Shown here piece by piece: positions 55,457 to 63,869 of a stretch of 64,000 nucleotides of DNA. Below the pieces are notes generated by a model, which saw only the letters and a program-made list of their open reading frames with translations, was not told where the DNA came from and made no database searches. Source of the stretch: Flavobacteriaceae bacterium. Its GTDB lineage: Bacteria > Bacteroidota > Bacteroidia > Flavobacteriales > Flavobacteriaceae. Each line of letters starts with the position of its first letter. Position 1 is the first letter of the stretch. The translations under genes and the position numbers were made by a program. The stretch covers positions 60,590 to 124,589 of the forward strand of contig JAITMD010000013.1 in the NCBI GenBank assembly GCA_031277535.1, read 5' to 3'.

Positions 55457-56345
55457 AATTTTATTTTAGAACTTAAAAAGTTTGTGTAGAGAGATAAAGA
55501 AAGAAAATAATTCGTTAGAATAATACAATTAGGTGTTTCAATAAGCCGTTACTCCCTATTTTCAATAAACCGTCTCTATAAATTATTTGAATAGTGTATT
55601 TTTCGGTTGTTTTAGAGATGTGAGAATGTTTTATGTGTTAAACTGGGTGTTTTTCAATGTTGTTAAAAAATTAACAAATACAGGTGTTTTAGTGTGTTTT
55701 TAAAAGGCTTGAAGTCAGTGTTTATAAGGCTTGAAAGAGCTTTTTTTTAGTGTTGTTCGGACATGCTTCGGAAATAGTGCGCAAAATAGGGGGTGTTTCC
55801 GAAGCATTTCGGAAGAATGCTCGAAAGAACCCGCATAAAACCTCGTTTTTTAGTAAAAAATAAGAGTTAAAAAAGTTGTTAAAAATAAAATGGAAAATCA
55901 AACAGTTGACTTTTTTACTGTTTTAAAATTCAAACAAGTGGTGTTTAAAAATACCCTTTTAGGTTAGGTAAAATACTTGTTATTAATGAAGTATGATGCA
56001 AATGTACGAAAAAAACAACGATAGAGCAACTGTTGAAGTTACATTTAATGGATTTTCTTAAGGCATTCTAAGCTATACTATTGTTTGTGCTTTAAAGTGT
56101 TTTAAGCCTATAATGTCAACTGATTAAAACTACTAAAATAGTTGCCAAAAACTTTAATATAGAAGAGTTAATCGAAATGATTTAGCTATCCATATATAAA
56201 AGATTAGTCAATAAAATTTAGGAATAGTTTAGTTATATTAGCCTATCGATTTTATGGAATAGGAATAATGTGTTTTTTGTATAAAACAAATTGTCTGTAT
56301 TTAGTAAAATAGGGGGATATAAATAATTTTAGAACCACAGTTTAA
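55457..56345. other. Long gene-free stretch with hairpins and short repeats
   Basis: About 890 bp between two same-strand genes with no plausible coding frame on either strand. It has two near-tandem TTTCAATAA(G/A)CCGT words (55536, 55560), two AAGGCTTGAA words (55704, 55726), many GTGTTT words, and a GC-rich hairpin cluster at 55763-55814. It could hold a structured RNA, a decayed gene, or long regulatory DNA. Confidence 0.5.
55763..55814. repeat. Overlapping competing hairpins
   Basis: ATGCTTCGGAAA (55763-55774) pairs perfectly with TTTCCGAAGCAT (55796-55807) around a 21-nt loop. TTCCGAA (55797-55803) can instead pair with TTCGGAA (55808-55814). Both are unusually GC-rich for this region. 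Confidence 0.6.
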
Positions 56346-57266
56346 ATGAAAAATAGATTATCAGTAATGTTACTTTTACTAATCTCATTAAATGTTTTCG
56401 GGCAAAAAAAAGAGGAGCATAATTTTTTTACTTGGAAAAACTTTGTTGATGGATTTGGTAAAGAAATAGTTTTAGCAGAAGATGTTTTTGATAGGATGGC
56501 TAAAGATGGACTTAAAGAAAATTCTTTGACTAAAATGGATTTTACTTTTGTTTCAGATAAGGAAGAAAATCTGATAGAATTGGGCAAATTTATCAAGACG
56601 CATTATCCTTATTCAGTTCAAGAAATAAAACAAAATGACAAACATTGGGAAATAAATGGCGAAACAAATGTATTTCCAATGACTGCCGATAATTTAATGT
56701 ATTGGGTATTGGATATGTATAAGAGAGGTTTTGAGTTTGAAGCTGTTTTTGAAGCTTATGGAGGACAAATTGATTCAGAAACATCTACTTTTCCAATTGT
56801 GGATTCTACAAAAGCCGACTATTATTTTGAGAAAGGTATGAACTGTTATGATCAAGGAGATTTAAGTGGATCAATATTTAATTGGTCTTTAGCAATTGAA
56901 AATAATCCTAAAGATCCCAATGCTTATTATTCAAGAGCTATTGCTAAAGAGGAATTATATGCTTGGAAGTCCGCATTGATAGATTATGATAAAGCAATTG
57001 AAATAGCTCCTAAATTTGCAGATGCTTTAATAAATAGAGGTGGTCTTAAATATGAGAATGGAGATTATGAAGGTGCAATTGCAGATTATGAGACAGTTTT
57101 GAGACTTGAAAGAGTAGGCGATAGACAGCAACAACAAGCTTATTTTAATATAGGGAATACTTACCTGAATTTGAAAGACAAGAATAAGGCATGTGAAAAT
57201 TGGTATAAAGCACTTAATAATGGTGCAGAATATGCAAATGAACGTATAAAAGAATATTGTAAGTAA
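56346..57266 (+). CDS. Secreted protein with RraB-like domain and TPR repeats
   Basis: 306 residues. A signal peptide (MKNRLSVMLLLLISLNVFG, then QKK) indicates export. Residues ~55-140 resemble the RraB/DUF695-type ferredoxin-like fold (DFTFVSDKEENLIELGKFI, then YWVLDMYKRGFEFEAVFEAYGG). From about 155 come at least three TPR repeats (AYYSRAIAKEELYAWKSALIDYDKAIEIAP and ADALINRGGLKYENGDYEGAIADYETVL). RraB inhibits RNase E in the cytoplasm of E. coli; here the domain is exported, so that role cannot be assumed. It is a single gene after the long gene-free stretch. Confidence 0.72.
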   Translation: MKNRLSVMLLLLISLNVFGQKKEEHNFFTWKNFVDGFGKEIVLAEDVFDRMAKDGLKENSLTKMDFTFVSDKEENLIELGKFIKTHYPYSVQEIKQNDKHWEINGETNVFPMTADNLMYWVLDMYKRGFEFEAVFEAYGGQIDSETSTFPIVDSTKADYYFEKGMNCYDQGDLSGSIFNWSLAIENNPKDPNAYYSRAIAKEELYAWKSALIDYDKAIEIAPKFADALINRGGLKYENGDYEGAIADYETVLRLERVGDRQQQQAYFNIGNTYLNLKDKNKACENWYKALNNGAEYANERIKEYCK

Positions 57267-57381
57267 AAACTATTAGTAAAAACAAGATTACCTTCAACTA
57301 CAAGAAGACTTATAATAAACCTAATTTGCTCACTACCTATCGAAGTTATATCTTAGCCCTAATTCCAAAAATAGCATTACA

Positions 57382-58266
57382 ATGAGTATCACTACTTCTT
57401 TTCTTCGTTTTGAATTAGCGCAAACAGCAGACTGTGTTTTACTTTCTGAAACAGCATTACAGAGTAAAGCCCATTGGGGATATAGCTCAGAAGAGTTGAA
57501 CCAATGGATAACTGATTTAACGATTACAGCGCAACATTTGGAACAATATGAAGTGTATAAGTGCTTTGCTGAAGATGTTTTTGTTGGCTTTTTTGCTGTA
57601 GAATATAAGCAATTGGTTTGTGTTTTGGAACATCTGTGGCTGTTGCCTCAATACATTGGAAAAGGATATGGATATGCGGTTGTAAAAGAAGTTAAGGCAT
57701 TGGCATTGAAACATAGTTGTACTTATATTACTGTTGTTGCAGATCCGAATGCAAATGGTTTTTACGAAAGAATGGGAGGGAAAATAGGGCAAACTATCCC
57801 TTCGTCTATAGCAGGACGTTATTTGACGATGTATTACTTAACTGTTGTAGAAGAAGAATGGGTGAATCTACCAACAGCAGGTCTTATTATTATGCAGGAT
57901 CAAGACCAAGTACTATTGGCTTATAGCAATAATAAGAAAGCTTGGTATTTGCCAGGAGGAAAGATAGATCAAGGAGAAGAGTCTCAGTCCACATTAATAC
58001 GCGAGATAGAAGAGGAGTTGTCTTTGCAGTTGGACAAGAGTAGATTGCGTTTTTTGACTCATATTGTAGCTCCTGCTTATGGAGAAAAGAAGAATATATT
58101 GATGCAACAAGATTGTTATTTATACGATTTGAAAGAGGATGTTATAGCAATAGCTAATGAAATTGGAGGTGTAAAATATTTTGATTATCAAACGTATGTT
58201 GCAACTGAAATACCTGTGCCAGGTGTATTGATGGTATTTGATTATTTGAATAAGCAAAAGGGATAA
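57382..58266 (+). CDS. GNAT acetyltransferase fused to Nudix hydrolase
   Basis: 294 residues. The N-terminal GNAT domain (1-~155) has the CoA-binding loop QYIGKGYGYAV (90-100) and the NANGFYERMGGK segment. A Nudix domain (about 163-290) starts LIIMQDQDQVLLAYSN. Its Nudix box runs from G193: GKIDQGE...REIEEEL, with R207, E208, E211 and E212 present, but the usual Gly near the end is S214. It should hydrolyse a nucleoside diphosphate derivative and acetylate a separate or the same substrate. The fusion suggests a two-step clean-up or modification reaction. It is transcribed alone. Confidence 0.87.
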   Translation: MSITTSFLRFELAQTADCVLLSETALQSKAHWGYSSEELNQWITDLTITAQHLEQYEVYKCFAEDVFVGFFAVEYKQLVCVLEHLWLLPQYIGKGYGYAVVKEVKALALKHSCTYITVVADPNANGFYERMGGKIGQTIPSSIAGRYLTMYYLTVVEEEWVNLPTAGLIIMQDQDQVLLAYSNNKKAWYLPGGKIDQGEESQSTLIREIEEELSLQLDKSRLRFLTHIVAPAYGEKKNILMQQDCYLYDLKEDVIAIANEIGGVKYFDYQTYVATEIPVPGVLMVFDYLNKQKG

Positions 58267-58277
58267 ATCCTATACAA

Positions 58278-58311
58278 AAAGCACCTTCTCTTGAATAAGG
58301 GAAGGTACTTT
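58278..58311. terminator. Bidirectional hairpin after the GNAT-Nudix gene
   Basis: Stem AAAGCACCTTC / GAAGGTACTTT (one mismatch), with T-rich sequence after it, between two convergent genes. Confidence 0.75.
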
Positions 58312-58347
58312 TACTTAGGAAAAATTATAAAGGTTTGTTGTTTCTGT

Positions 58348-58782
58348 TTATATAGACAAGGTGTTATACTTGTTTTCTTGTAATTGGAACATATATTTAT
58401 GAGCATTTGGTGTACCTTGTATGTATGAAGGTAAAGATTTTAGCTCTATTCCAAATACTTTTAAGGCAAATTCGCATACAACTAATTTAATCCCTGCTTT
58501 GTTTGCAGCGTCCAATTCTGTGCGTAATTCTTCTTTGTTTAAATCTTGAACTACTGGCCCCATAATTACTATCTCAAAAGTTATAGTAGGTCTTTCTTTT
58601 TTCATTTCAGTAGCCGTCATAATAGACGAACGCAAGCTCTTCGTGTTTTGTACTAACATAGCATATTTGTCTCCTGTCGTTTTTTGAGCGACAGCTTCAA
58701 TAGAAAATGACTTTAGGTTAGTAGCATTAGCTATTGTTGATGTACCCAATAATAGGATAGAGGCGAATAATAAATGTCGCAT
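58348..58782 (-). CDS. Exported DsrE-family protein
   Basis: 144 residues. A signal peptide (MRHLLFASILLLGTSTIANA) is followed by a DsrE/DsrF-like alpha/beta fold: KYAMLVQNTKSLRSSI, TFEIVIMGPVVQDL, AANKAGIKLVVCEFALKVFGI. It has a single cysteine (C in LVVCEFAL) in the position used for sulfur transfer or thiol chemistry in the family. The exported form without TusBCD partners is common in Bacteroidota and of unknown role. It is divergent from a small membrane protein gene. Confidence 0.85.
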   Translation of the reverse strand: MRHLLFASILLLGTSTIANATNLKSFSIEAVAQKTTGDKYAMLVQNTKSLRSSIMTATEMKKERPTITFEIVIMGPVVQDLNKEELRTELDAANKAGIKLVVCEFALKVFGIELKSLPSYIQGTPNAHKYMFQLQENKYNTLSI

Positions 58783-58999
58783 AATAGATTGTTTTTAAGA
58801 TTACTAATTCTGTTATTGCGAATGTAGGCGATTAAAGGAAAAGGGGATGTAACATTTGTTACACAACAACAAAAAAATATCAATTAAATTTGTAGTTGAT
58901 TCCAGAATATACAATAGATCTCCTGATATGAGAGAAGTATATTAGACGCTTAATCCTATAAGTAGCGGTTAAGTCTGGGCTAATGTAAATTGAAATAAA

Positions 59000-59182
59000 A
59001 TGACTGTATTGAATTACTTTAAGTGTTGGACAACAATGCGTTGGGTACGTTTGGTGTTGGCCTTGTTTATTATTGTGCAAAGTATTGAAGCAGAATTATG
59101 GATATTGTTAATCCCTGCTTTGTATTTATTGTTGCAAGCTTTTTTCAATTTTGGCTGTAAAAATGATTCTTGTCGTCTTTAA
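59000..59182 (+). CDS. Small membrane protein (DUF2892-like)
   Basis: 60 residues: a single long hydrophobic region in two parts (WVRLVLALFIIVQSIEAELW and LLIPALYLLLQAFF) ending in a cysteine pair (FGCKNDSC). The size, two helices and C-terminal cysteines match the small rhodanese/sulfur-associated membrane proteins of the DUF2892 type. It stands divergent from the DsrE-family gene, which also hints at sulfur metabolism. The cysteines could bind metal or sulfur. An opposite-strand frame here is taken as a shadow. Confidence 0.65.
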   Translation: MTVLNYFKCWTTMRWVRLVLALFIIVQSIEAELWILLIPALYLLLQAFFNFGCKNDSCRL

Positions 59183-59232
59183 AACCAGACTCCTATTAAC
59201 ACTTGTAATAGATTTATTGCTTAAGTTGAGTT

Positions 59233-59256
59233 AAACGACAAGAATCAGAGTCGTTT
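59233..59256 (+). terminator. Weak hairpin after the small membrane protein gene
   Basis: AAACGAC / GTCGTTT with a 10-nt loop and a short T run, running into the end of the convergent SDR gene. Its left arm can instead pair with an upstream segment (59164-59176). Confidence 0.5.
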
Positions 59257-59979
59257 TTACATATTAGTATCCATCATAGCGGGCATATTGATTTCTTTGA
59301 CACAGGTAGCCGTTGAGGTAGATTGAATAAAACGGATTGCTTGTAATACATCCTGTAAAGGAATTAACTCTCCATTAGATTGTGTAATAATCTGTTCTAC
59401 GGTGTCTTGGTAACCATATTCTGTGGCTAAATACCCTAAGTTTAAAATACTTACTCCGATTTTATCATCTCTTAAGTTTTCTCTTAATGCGTGTACCATT
59501 CCTCTTAGTGCAAATTTGGTAGCAGAAAACGTCACTTCTTTTCCCTTGTGATTGTCTAAGCCCCAAGTAGAACCAATGAGTATAATTTTGGCATTTTTGG
59601 ATTGTTTCAGGTTGTCTAACAAAGATTGAATAAGTAAAATACAAGAAGCAATATTAGTATTAATCATCGTTAATATTTCTTGTTGCGTATTTTGATCAAA
59701 GGAATAAGTATCACTAAAGGCATTGTGCTCCCATATCCCTACGTTATAGATTAAGTAGTCAAGCGGTTGAGAACCTATTTGTTCTGTTATTTGTTTTACT
59801 GCAGAGGTAGGGTCAGATAGGTCGGCGCCAATCCATTGAAAGTTGGCAGGTTGGTCTTTAGCTGTATTATTACTTCTGGATACCCCGTATACTTTGTCTT
59901 CTGTTGTAGGAATCGCATGGCTAATGGCTTGTCCTAATCCTTTGCTTGTGCCTATAATTAAGTATGTATTTTGAGTCAT
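59257..59979 (-). CDS. Short-chain dehydrogenase/reductase
   Basis: 240 residues. The N-terminal motif GTSKGLGQAIS (10-20) is a variant of the SDR cofactor site. NVGIWEH takes the place of NNAG. The Ser is in ILIGSTWG, and the catalytic Tyr appears replaced: the segment where YxxxK is expected reads TFSATKFALRG, with Phe/Ser before the conserved Thr-Lys. The oxidoreductase activity is therefore doubtful, and it may be a binding or divergent SDR. It is transcribed alone, convergent with the small membrane protein gene. Confidence 0.82.
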   Translation of the reverse strand: MTQNTYLIIGTSKGLGQAISHAIPTTEDKVYGVSRSNNTAKDQPANFQWIGADLSDPTSAVKQITEQIGSQPLDYLIYNVGIWEHNAFSDTYSFDQNTQQEILTMINTNIASCILLIQSLLDNLKQSKNAKIILIGSTWGLDNHKGKEVTFSATKFALRGMVHALRENLRDDKIGVSILNLGYLATEYGYQDTVEQIITQSNGELIPLQDVLQAIRFIQSTSTATCVKEINMPAMMDTNM

Positions 59980-60333
59980 GATGTACAGATGAAGTTCTTT
60001 GTTTTTTTCAAAGGTAGGTTTTATTCTTTTGTTTTGTAAGTCAGAATAGGGATCTTAATAGAATAGTGAGGGTAAATTTTAGAAGAGTAGAGGCTCTGTG
60101 TGAGTCAAGTATCAGTAAATATATTGGGATGAGGTTTTAATCTACAGGAAAACATTATATATTTGAACTCTCAATTATAAGATAAAAGAAGTTTTTTTAG
60201 AATAAAACAGAGAGATAGTTAAACAGAAGATACAATTTAGGTGCGTATTTAGCGTTTATACTATAGCTTTGATAAGAAAGCTTTAATAGAAGTACGAAAA
60301 AAAGAGAACTTAACTTAAAAAAATCAGAGATTT
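59980..60333. other. Divergent intergenic region upstream of exbB
   Basis: About 350 bp between the SDR gene and exbB, AT-rich. A -7 box for exbB lies at 60264-60271; nothing else is recognised. Confidence 0.5.
60264..60271 (+). promoter_or_regulatory. Promoter -7 box TAGCTTTG upstream of exbB
   Basis: Exact TAnnTTTG match 62 nt before the exbB ATG; a TTG at the -33 spacing is not seen. Confidence 0.45.
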
Positions 60334-61050
60334 ATGTTTCATTTCCTACAGGTTGATACAACAGGAGTTCAAGCATTAGCAGGAGCTGCTGAACAAGGAG
60401 CAGAGGTAGTAAAAAAAGAATTAGCACTGAGCGAAATTATTTTTAGTGGTGGTATCATAGGACAAAGTATCATGGTTGCTATCTTTATTATGTTGTTTTT
60501 AACGATCTATTTGTACCTTGAGCGTTTTATGGCAATAAAAAAGGCAGCTAAGATTGATGAAAACTTTATGACGCAGATAAAGATGTTTATTGCGCAAGGA
60601 AAGATAGATCAAGCAAAAGTGTTGTGTGCAAATACAAATACGCCAGTAGCCCGTTTGATAGGAAAGGGAATATCTCGTATAGGTAAACCTCTGCAAGATA
60701 TTAATACAGCGATAGAAAATACAGGAAAGCTGGAGGTATATAAAATGGAGAAGAACATTAATTTGTTGGCTACTCTATCTGGAGCAGGACCAATGACTGG
60801 TTTCTTGGGAACTGTAGTGGGGATGGTAATGGCTTTTCACGAAATGTCTACAGCTGCAAGTGCTCGTATTGATATGGGAGTATTGGCAGAGGGAATTTAT
60901 ACTGCGATGATGACAACTGTGTTTGGACTAATAGTAGGTATTATAGCTTATGTAGGGTATAATCACTTAGTAAGTAATATTGATAAAATTGTACACCAAT
61001 TAGAAGCTAATGCGGTGGAGTTTTTGGATTTATTAAATGAGCCTGCCTAA
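60334..61050 (+). CDS. exbB: MotA/TolQ/ExbB proton-channel protein
   Basis: 238 residues. ExbB forms, with ExbD, the proton channel that energises TonB. One membrane helix lies near residues 40-65 (SIMVAIFIMLFLTIYLYL). Two more follow the cytoplasmic loop, with the conserved LATLSGAGPMTGFLGTVVGMVMAF segment near 144-168 and TTVFGLIVGIIAYVGY near 193-208. It begins the four-gene set exbB-exbD-tonB-folC; its stop overlaps the exbD start by one base (TAATG). It should power TonB-dependent receptors such as the one at 31607. Confidence 0.93.
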   Translation: MFHFLQVDTTGVQALAGAAEQGAEVVKKELALSEIIFSGGIIGQSIMVAIFIMLFLTIYLYLERFMAIKKAAKIDENFMTQIKMFIAQGKIDQAKVLCANTNTPVARLIGKGISRIGKPLQDINTAIENTGKLEVYKMEKNINLLATLSGAGPMTGFLGTVVGMVMAFHEMSTAASARIDMGVLAEGIYTAMMTTVFGLIVGIIAYVGYNHLVSNIDKIVHQLEANAVEFLDLLNEPA

Positions 61051-61445
61051 TGAATATAAGAGGAAGAAATAAAGTAAAAGCAGAATTCAATATGTCGTCG
61101 ATGACGGATATTGTTTTCTTGTTACTTATCTTCTTTATGGTTGCTATAACAACAATGACAACGACTAATGCTTTGGATTTGGTTTTACCTAATTCGGATG
61201 GGAAGTCAGACGCTGTAGAAACAGTAGCTGTAAGTGTAGATAAGGATTCGCAATATTATATAGATCAAGATTTGTTTCCAGCCGAAGGTTTGGAAGAAGG
61301 TCTAAAACAAAAACTTGGCGACCAACAAGAGCCTAATGTAGTATTACACGTGGCCAAAGGGGTACCTGTAGAAGACGCTGTTTTTGTAATGGATATTGCT
61401 TATAGAAATAATTATAAAATTGTATTGGCAGTAGAGCCAAAATAA
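61050..61445 (+). CDS. exbD: ExbD/TolR-family biopolymer transport protein
   Basis: 131 residues. A single membrane helix near the N terminus (MTDIVFLLLIFFMVAITTM) contains the Asp (MTDIVFLLLIFF) that carries protons in ExbD/TolR. The periplasmic part follows, with the family's PNSDGKSD and VVLHVAKGVPVEDAVFVMDIA segments. It overlaps exbB by one base and precedes the tonB-like gene by 2 bp, so the three are one transcript. Confidence 0.93.
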   Translation: MNIRGRNKVKAEFNMSSMTDIVFLLLIFFMVAITTMTTTNALDLVLPNSDGKSDAVETVAVSVDKDSQYYIDQDLFPAEGLEEGLKQKLGDQQEPNVVLHVAKGVPVEDAVFVMDIAYRNNYKIVLAVEPK

Positions 61446-61447
61446 GT

Positions 61448-62299
61448 ATGAAGATATTGCAAACAGAAAGCGAAAAAAGAGCATTTACAATTACAACTGT
61501 TGTTTTTGTACTGATGTTCCTATTGTTTTTCTTTTACAAAATATCTCAGTCTGAATCTGTACCTGTGTTATTGGGAGGAGAAATAGCGATTAATTTTGGA
61601 AATACAGATAAAGGAAAAGGAGCTGTACAACCTAAAGAATTAATTGAAACATCTCCAGAACCTGAGGTAAGCCCTCAACAGGAAGCTGTGGTTGCAAAAC
61701 CAGAACCAGTAGTAGCAACACCTGTAGTAACACAAACGAAGGTGGATGCACCAGTAAGAACAAAAGCAGAAGATAAGGCAAAAACAGATATCAAGCCTAC
61801 AAAAGATACTCCTAAGACTACACAGAAGGAAACGGTAAAAGTAGAACCTAAACCAAGTAAGACTACAAATGATGCTTTAGCCAGTTTGATAAATGGACCA
61901 AAGCAGTCTGGTGTTAAGTCTGAAGGGCATGGGAATTCTTCTTCTGGCGGAGATCAGGGTAAGATAAATGGAGATATGTATTCTAATAGTACGTATGGTA
62001 GCGGAGGTGGACAAGGTGCTGGTAATGGAGCAAGTTGGGGATTGAATGGAAGAGCTTTGGCATCCAGAGGTCAGGTAGTGCCTGATTGTAATGAGGTAGG
62101 AACAGTAGTTGTAGAGATTAGAGTAGATAAAGCAGGAAGAGTAACAAGTGCACAGCACACAAGAGGAACAACCAATTCGGCAAAGTGTTTGACAGATGCA
62201 GCTATTGCAACAGCCAAAACATTTAGATGGAAATCGGATGACAATGCACCGAATGTTCAAATTGGTTTTATAGTAATTAATTTCAAAGTAGGGTCTTAG
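61448..62299 (+). CDS. TonB-like energy transducer
   Basis: 283 residues. One N-terminal membrane helix (FTITTVVFVLMFLLFFFYKI, 13-32) is followed by a long Pro/Lys/Val-rich stretch (about 60-140), as in TonB proteins that span the periplasm. A Gly/Ser/Asn-rich linker follows (HGNSSSGGDQG), then a C-terminal domain (from ~215: DCNEVGTVVVEIRVDKAGRV ... CLTDAAIATAKTF). The two Cys there could form a disulfide. It moves energy from ExbB/ExbD to outer-membrane receptors. The C-terminal domain is shorter and less canonical than E. coli TonB. Confidence 0.88.
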   Translation: MKILQTESEKRAFTITTVVFVLMFLLFFFYKISQSESVPVLLGGEIAINFGNTDKGKGAVQPKELIETSPEPEVSPQQEAVVAKPEPVVATPVVTQTKVDAPVRTKAEDKAKTDIKPTKDTPKTTQKETVKVEPKPSKTTNDALASLINGPKQSGVKSEGHGNSSSGGDQGKINGDMYSNSTYGSGGGQGAGNGASWGLNGRALASRGQVVPDCNEVGTVVVEIRVDKAGRVTSAQHTRGTTNSAKCLTDAAIATAKTFRWKSDDNAPNVQIGFIVINFKVGS

Positions 62300-62321
62300 A
62301 TCCTATTTTCTTTTTATAGTC

Positions 62322-63539
62322 ATGACATATCAAGAAACAACAGAATGGATGTTTGCGCAGTTGCCAATGTATCAACAAAAAGGAGCTGTAGCATATAAAG
62401 CGGATTTATCAAATACAATTCAATTAATGAATCATTTAGATAATCCGCAAAATGATATTAAAACAATTCATATTGCAGGAACAAATGGGAAGGGATCTAC
62501 CTCTTCAATGATTGCTTCTATACTACAAGAAGCAGGATATAAGGTTGGATTGTACACTTCTCCCCATTTGAAAGATTTTAGAGAGCGCATTAAAATTAAT
62601 GGTATTGAGATATCAGAAACATTTGTTGTCGATTTTATAGCAAAGAATAAAGCCTTTTTTGAAGCGAATGATTTAAGCTTTTTTGAAATGACGGTTGGAA
62701 TGGCTTTTGAGTATTTCAAAGAGCAGTCTGTTGATGTTGCTGTTATAGAAGTAGGTATGGGGGGAAGATTGGATGCAACCAATATTATTCAACCTTTGGT
62801 ATCTGTAATAACGAATATTGGCAAAGATCATACAGCATTTTTAGGAAATACTTTGGCAGCTATTGCAGGAGAGAAAGCAGGAATAATAAAAGCAGGAGTT
62901 CCTGTGGTGATAGGTGAGTATACAGAGGAGACACTACCTGTGTTTAAAAGCAAGGCAGAAGAAGCAAGTGCACCAATTTATTTAGCACAAGAAACCTTTG
63001 CATTAAATACATGGACTTCCGATTTGCAAGGAGAGTATCAAAAAGCAAATATTAGAACTGTTCGACAAGCGATTCAATTGTTGCGTCAATCATTTAACAT
63101 TACAGAAGAACAAGAAAAAGTAGGGTTACTTCACGTTGTTTCAAATACGGGATTGCATGGTAGATGGGAGGTTTTAGGTGATTCTCCTAAAATAATAGCT
63201 GATACAGCACATAATGCTCATGGGTTAACTATTGTAATGGATCAGTTAAAACATGAAAACTACGAACATTTATATATTGTAATGGGAGTGGTAAATGATA
63301 AAGATTTGTCTTCCGTATTACCTTTGTTACCCAAAGATGCAAAATATTTTTTTGGAGCACCAAATATTTTGAGAGCACTTTCAGCAGAAGATTTAGCTGC
63401 TGAAGCTTTAAAATTTGGTATAGAAGGAGAGGTTTGTATTTCAATACCAGGTGCTTATGCAAAAGCAAGGCAGGAGGCAGGTGCAAAAGACTTGATATAC
63501 GTGGGGGGAAGCACATTTGTGGTTGCTGAGATTTTGTAA
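62322..63539 (+). CDS. folC: Bifunctional folylpolyglutamate synthase/dihydrofolate synthase
   Basis: 405 residues, Mur-ligase superfamily. The P-loop region HIAGTNGKGSTSSMIASIL (near 49-67) is followed by GLYTSPHLKDFRERI, VAVIEVGMGGRLDATNII, TNIGKDHTAFLG and IAGEKAGIIK, all typical. The C-terminal domain has HGRWEVL and IADTAHNAHG. It adds glutamate to dihydropteroate and folates. It follows tonB by 22 bp, a gene order common in flavobacteria, and is probably the last gene of that operon. Confidence 0.95.
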   Translation: MTYQETTEWMFAQLPMYQQKGAVAYKADLSNTIQLMNHLDNPQNDIKTIHIAGTNGKGSTSSMIASILQEAGYKVGLYTSPHLKDFRERIKINGIEISETFVVDFIAKNKAFFEANDLSFFEMTVGMAFEYFKEQSVDVAVIEVGMGGRLDATNIIQPLVSVITNIGKDHTAFLGNTLAAIAGEKAGIIKAGVPVVIGEYTEETLPVFKSKAEEASAPIYLAQETFALNTWTSDLQGEYQKANIRTVRQAIQLLRQSFNITEEQEKVGLLHVVSNTGLHGRWEVLGDSPKIIADTAHNAHGLTIVMDQLKHENYEHLYIVMGVVNDKDLSSVLPLLPKDAKYFFGAPNILRALSAEDLAAEALKFGIEGEVCISIPGAYAKARQEAGAKDLIYVGGSTFVVAEIL

Positions 63540-63558
63540 AAAAAATATCAGAAAAAGC

Positions 63559-63588
63559 TTGCAAACTAAAAAAGCTGTTGTATATTTG
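63559..63588 (+). promoter_or_regulatory. Complete Bacteroidota promoter of the tRNA-Val array
   Basis: TTG at 63559-63561, 19-nt spacer, TATATTTG at 63581-63588: a full match to the TTG-N19-TAnnTTTG consensus. Transcription should start near 63594, about 40 nt before the first tRNA. Confidence 0.85.
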
Positions 63589-63634
63589 CACCCGTAATCA
63601 ACAAACGGTTACACGTTCTTAAAAAGAAGAATTT

Positions 63635-63712
63635 GGGCGATTAGCTCAGTTGGTTCAGAGCACCTCGTTTACACCGAGGGGGTCGGGGGTTCGAATCCCT
63701 CATCGCCCACCA
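63635..63712 (+). tRNA. tRNA-Val (anticodon TAC), copy 1, with encoded CCA
   Basis: Acceptor stem GGGCGAT / ATCGCCC, D-arm TAGCTCAGTTGG, anticodon stem CCTCG / CGAGG with loop TTTACAC (anticodon TAC at 34-36, reading GUA and related Val codons), and T-arm GGTTCGAATCC. The discriminator base is A at 63709, followed by CCA. Copy 1 is the only complete copy with a full CCA. Confidence 0.97.
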
Positions 63713-63759
63713 TTTTTTTCTTTTACATTTTGATATTACCAAATTAGTTTAAATAATTT

Positions 63760-63834
63760 GGGCGATTAGCTCAGTTGGTTCAGAGCACCTCGTTTACACC
63801 GAGGGGGTCGGGGGTTCGAATCCCTCATCGCCCA
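63760..63834 (+). tRNA. tRNA-Val (anticodon TAC), copy 2
   Basis: Identical to copy 1 over the 75-nt body. The 3' end is followed by CAA, not CCA, so CCA must be added by the nucleotidyltransferase. Confidence 0.97.
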
Positions 63835-63869
63835 CAACTTTTAAAATAAAAGTTCCAATTTTTATAATT

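Noticed and set aside
58880..59080. Minus-strand frame of 66 codons upstream of the DsrE-family gene
   Set aside because: It overlaps the better-supported small membrane protein gene and has no motif.
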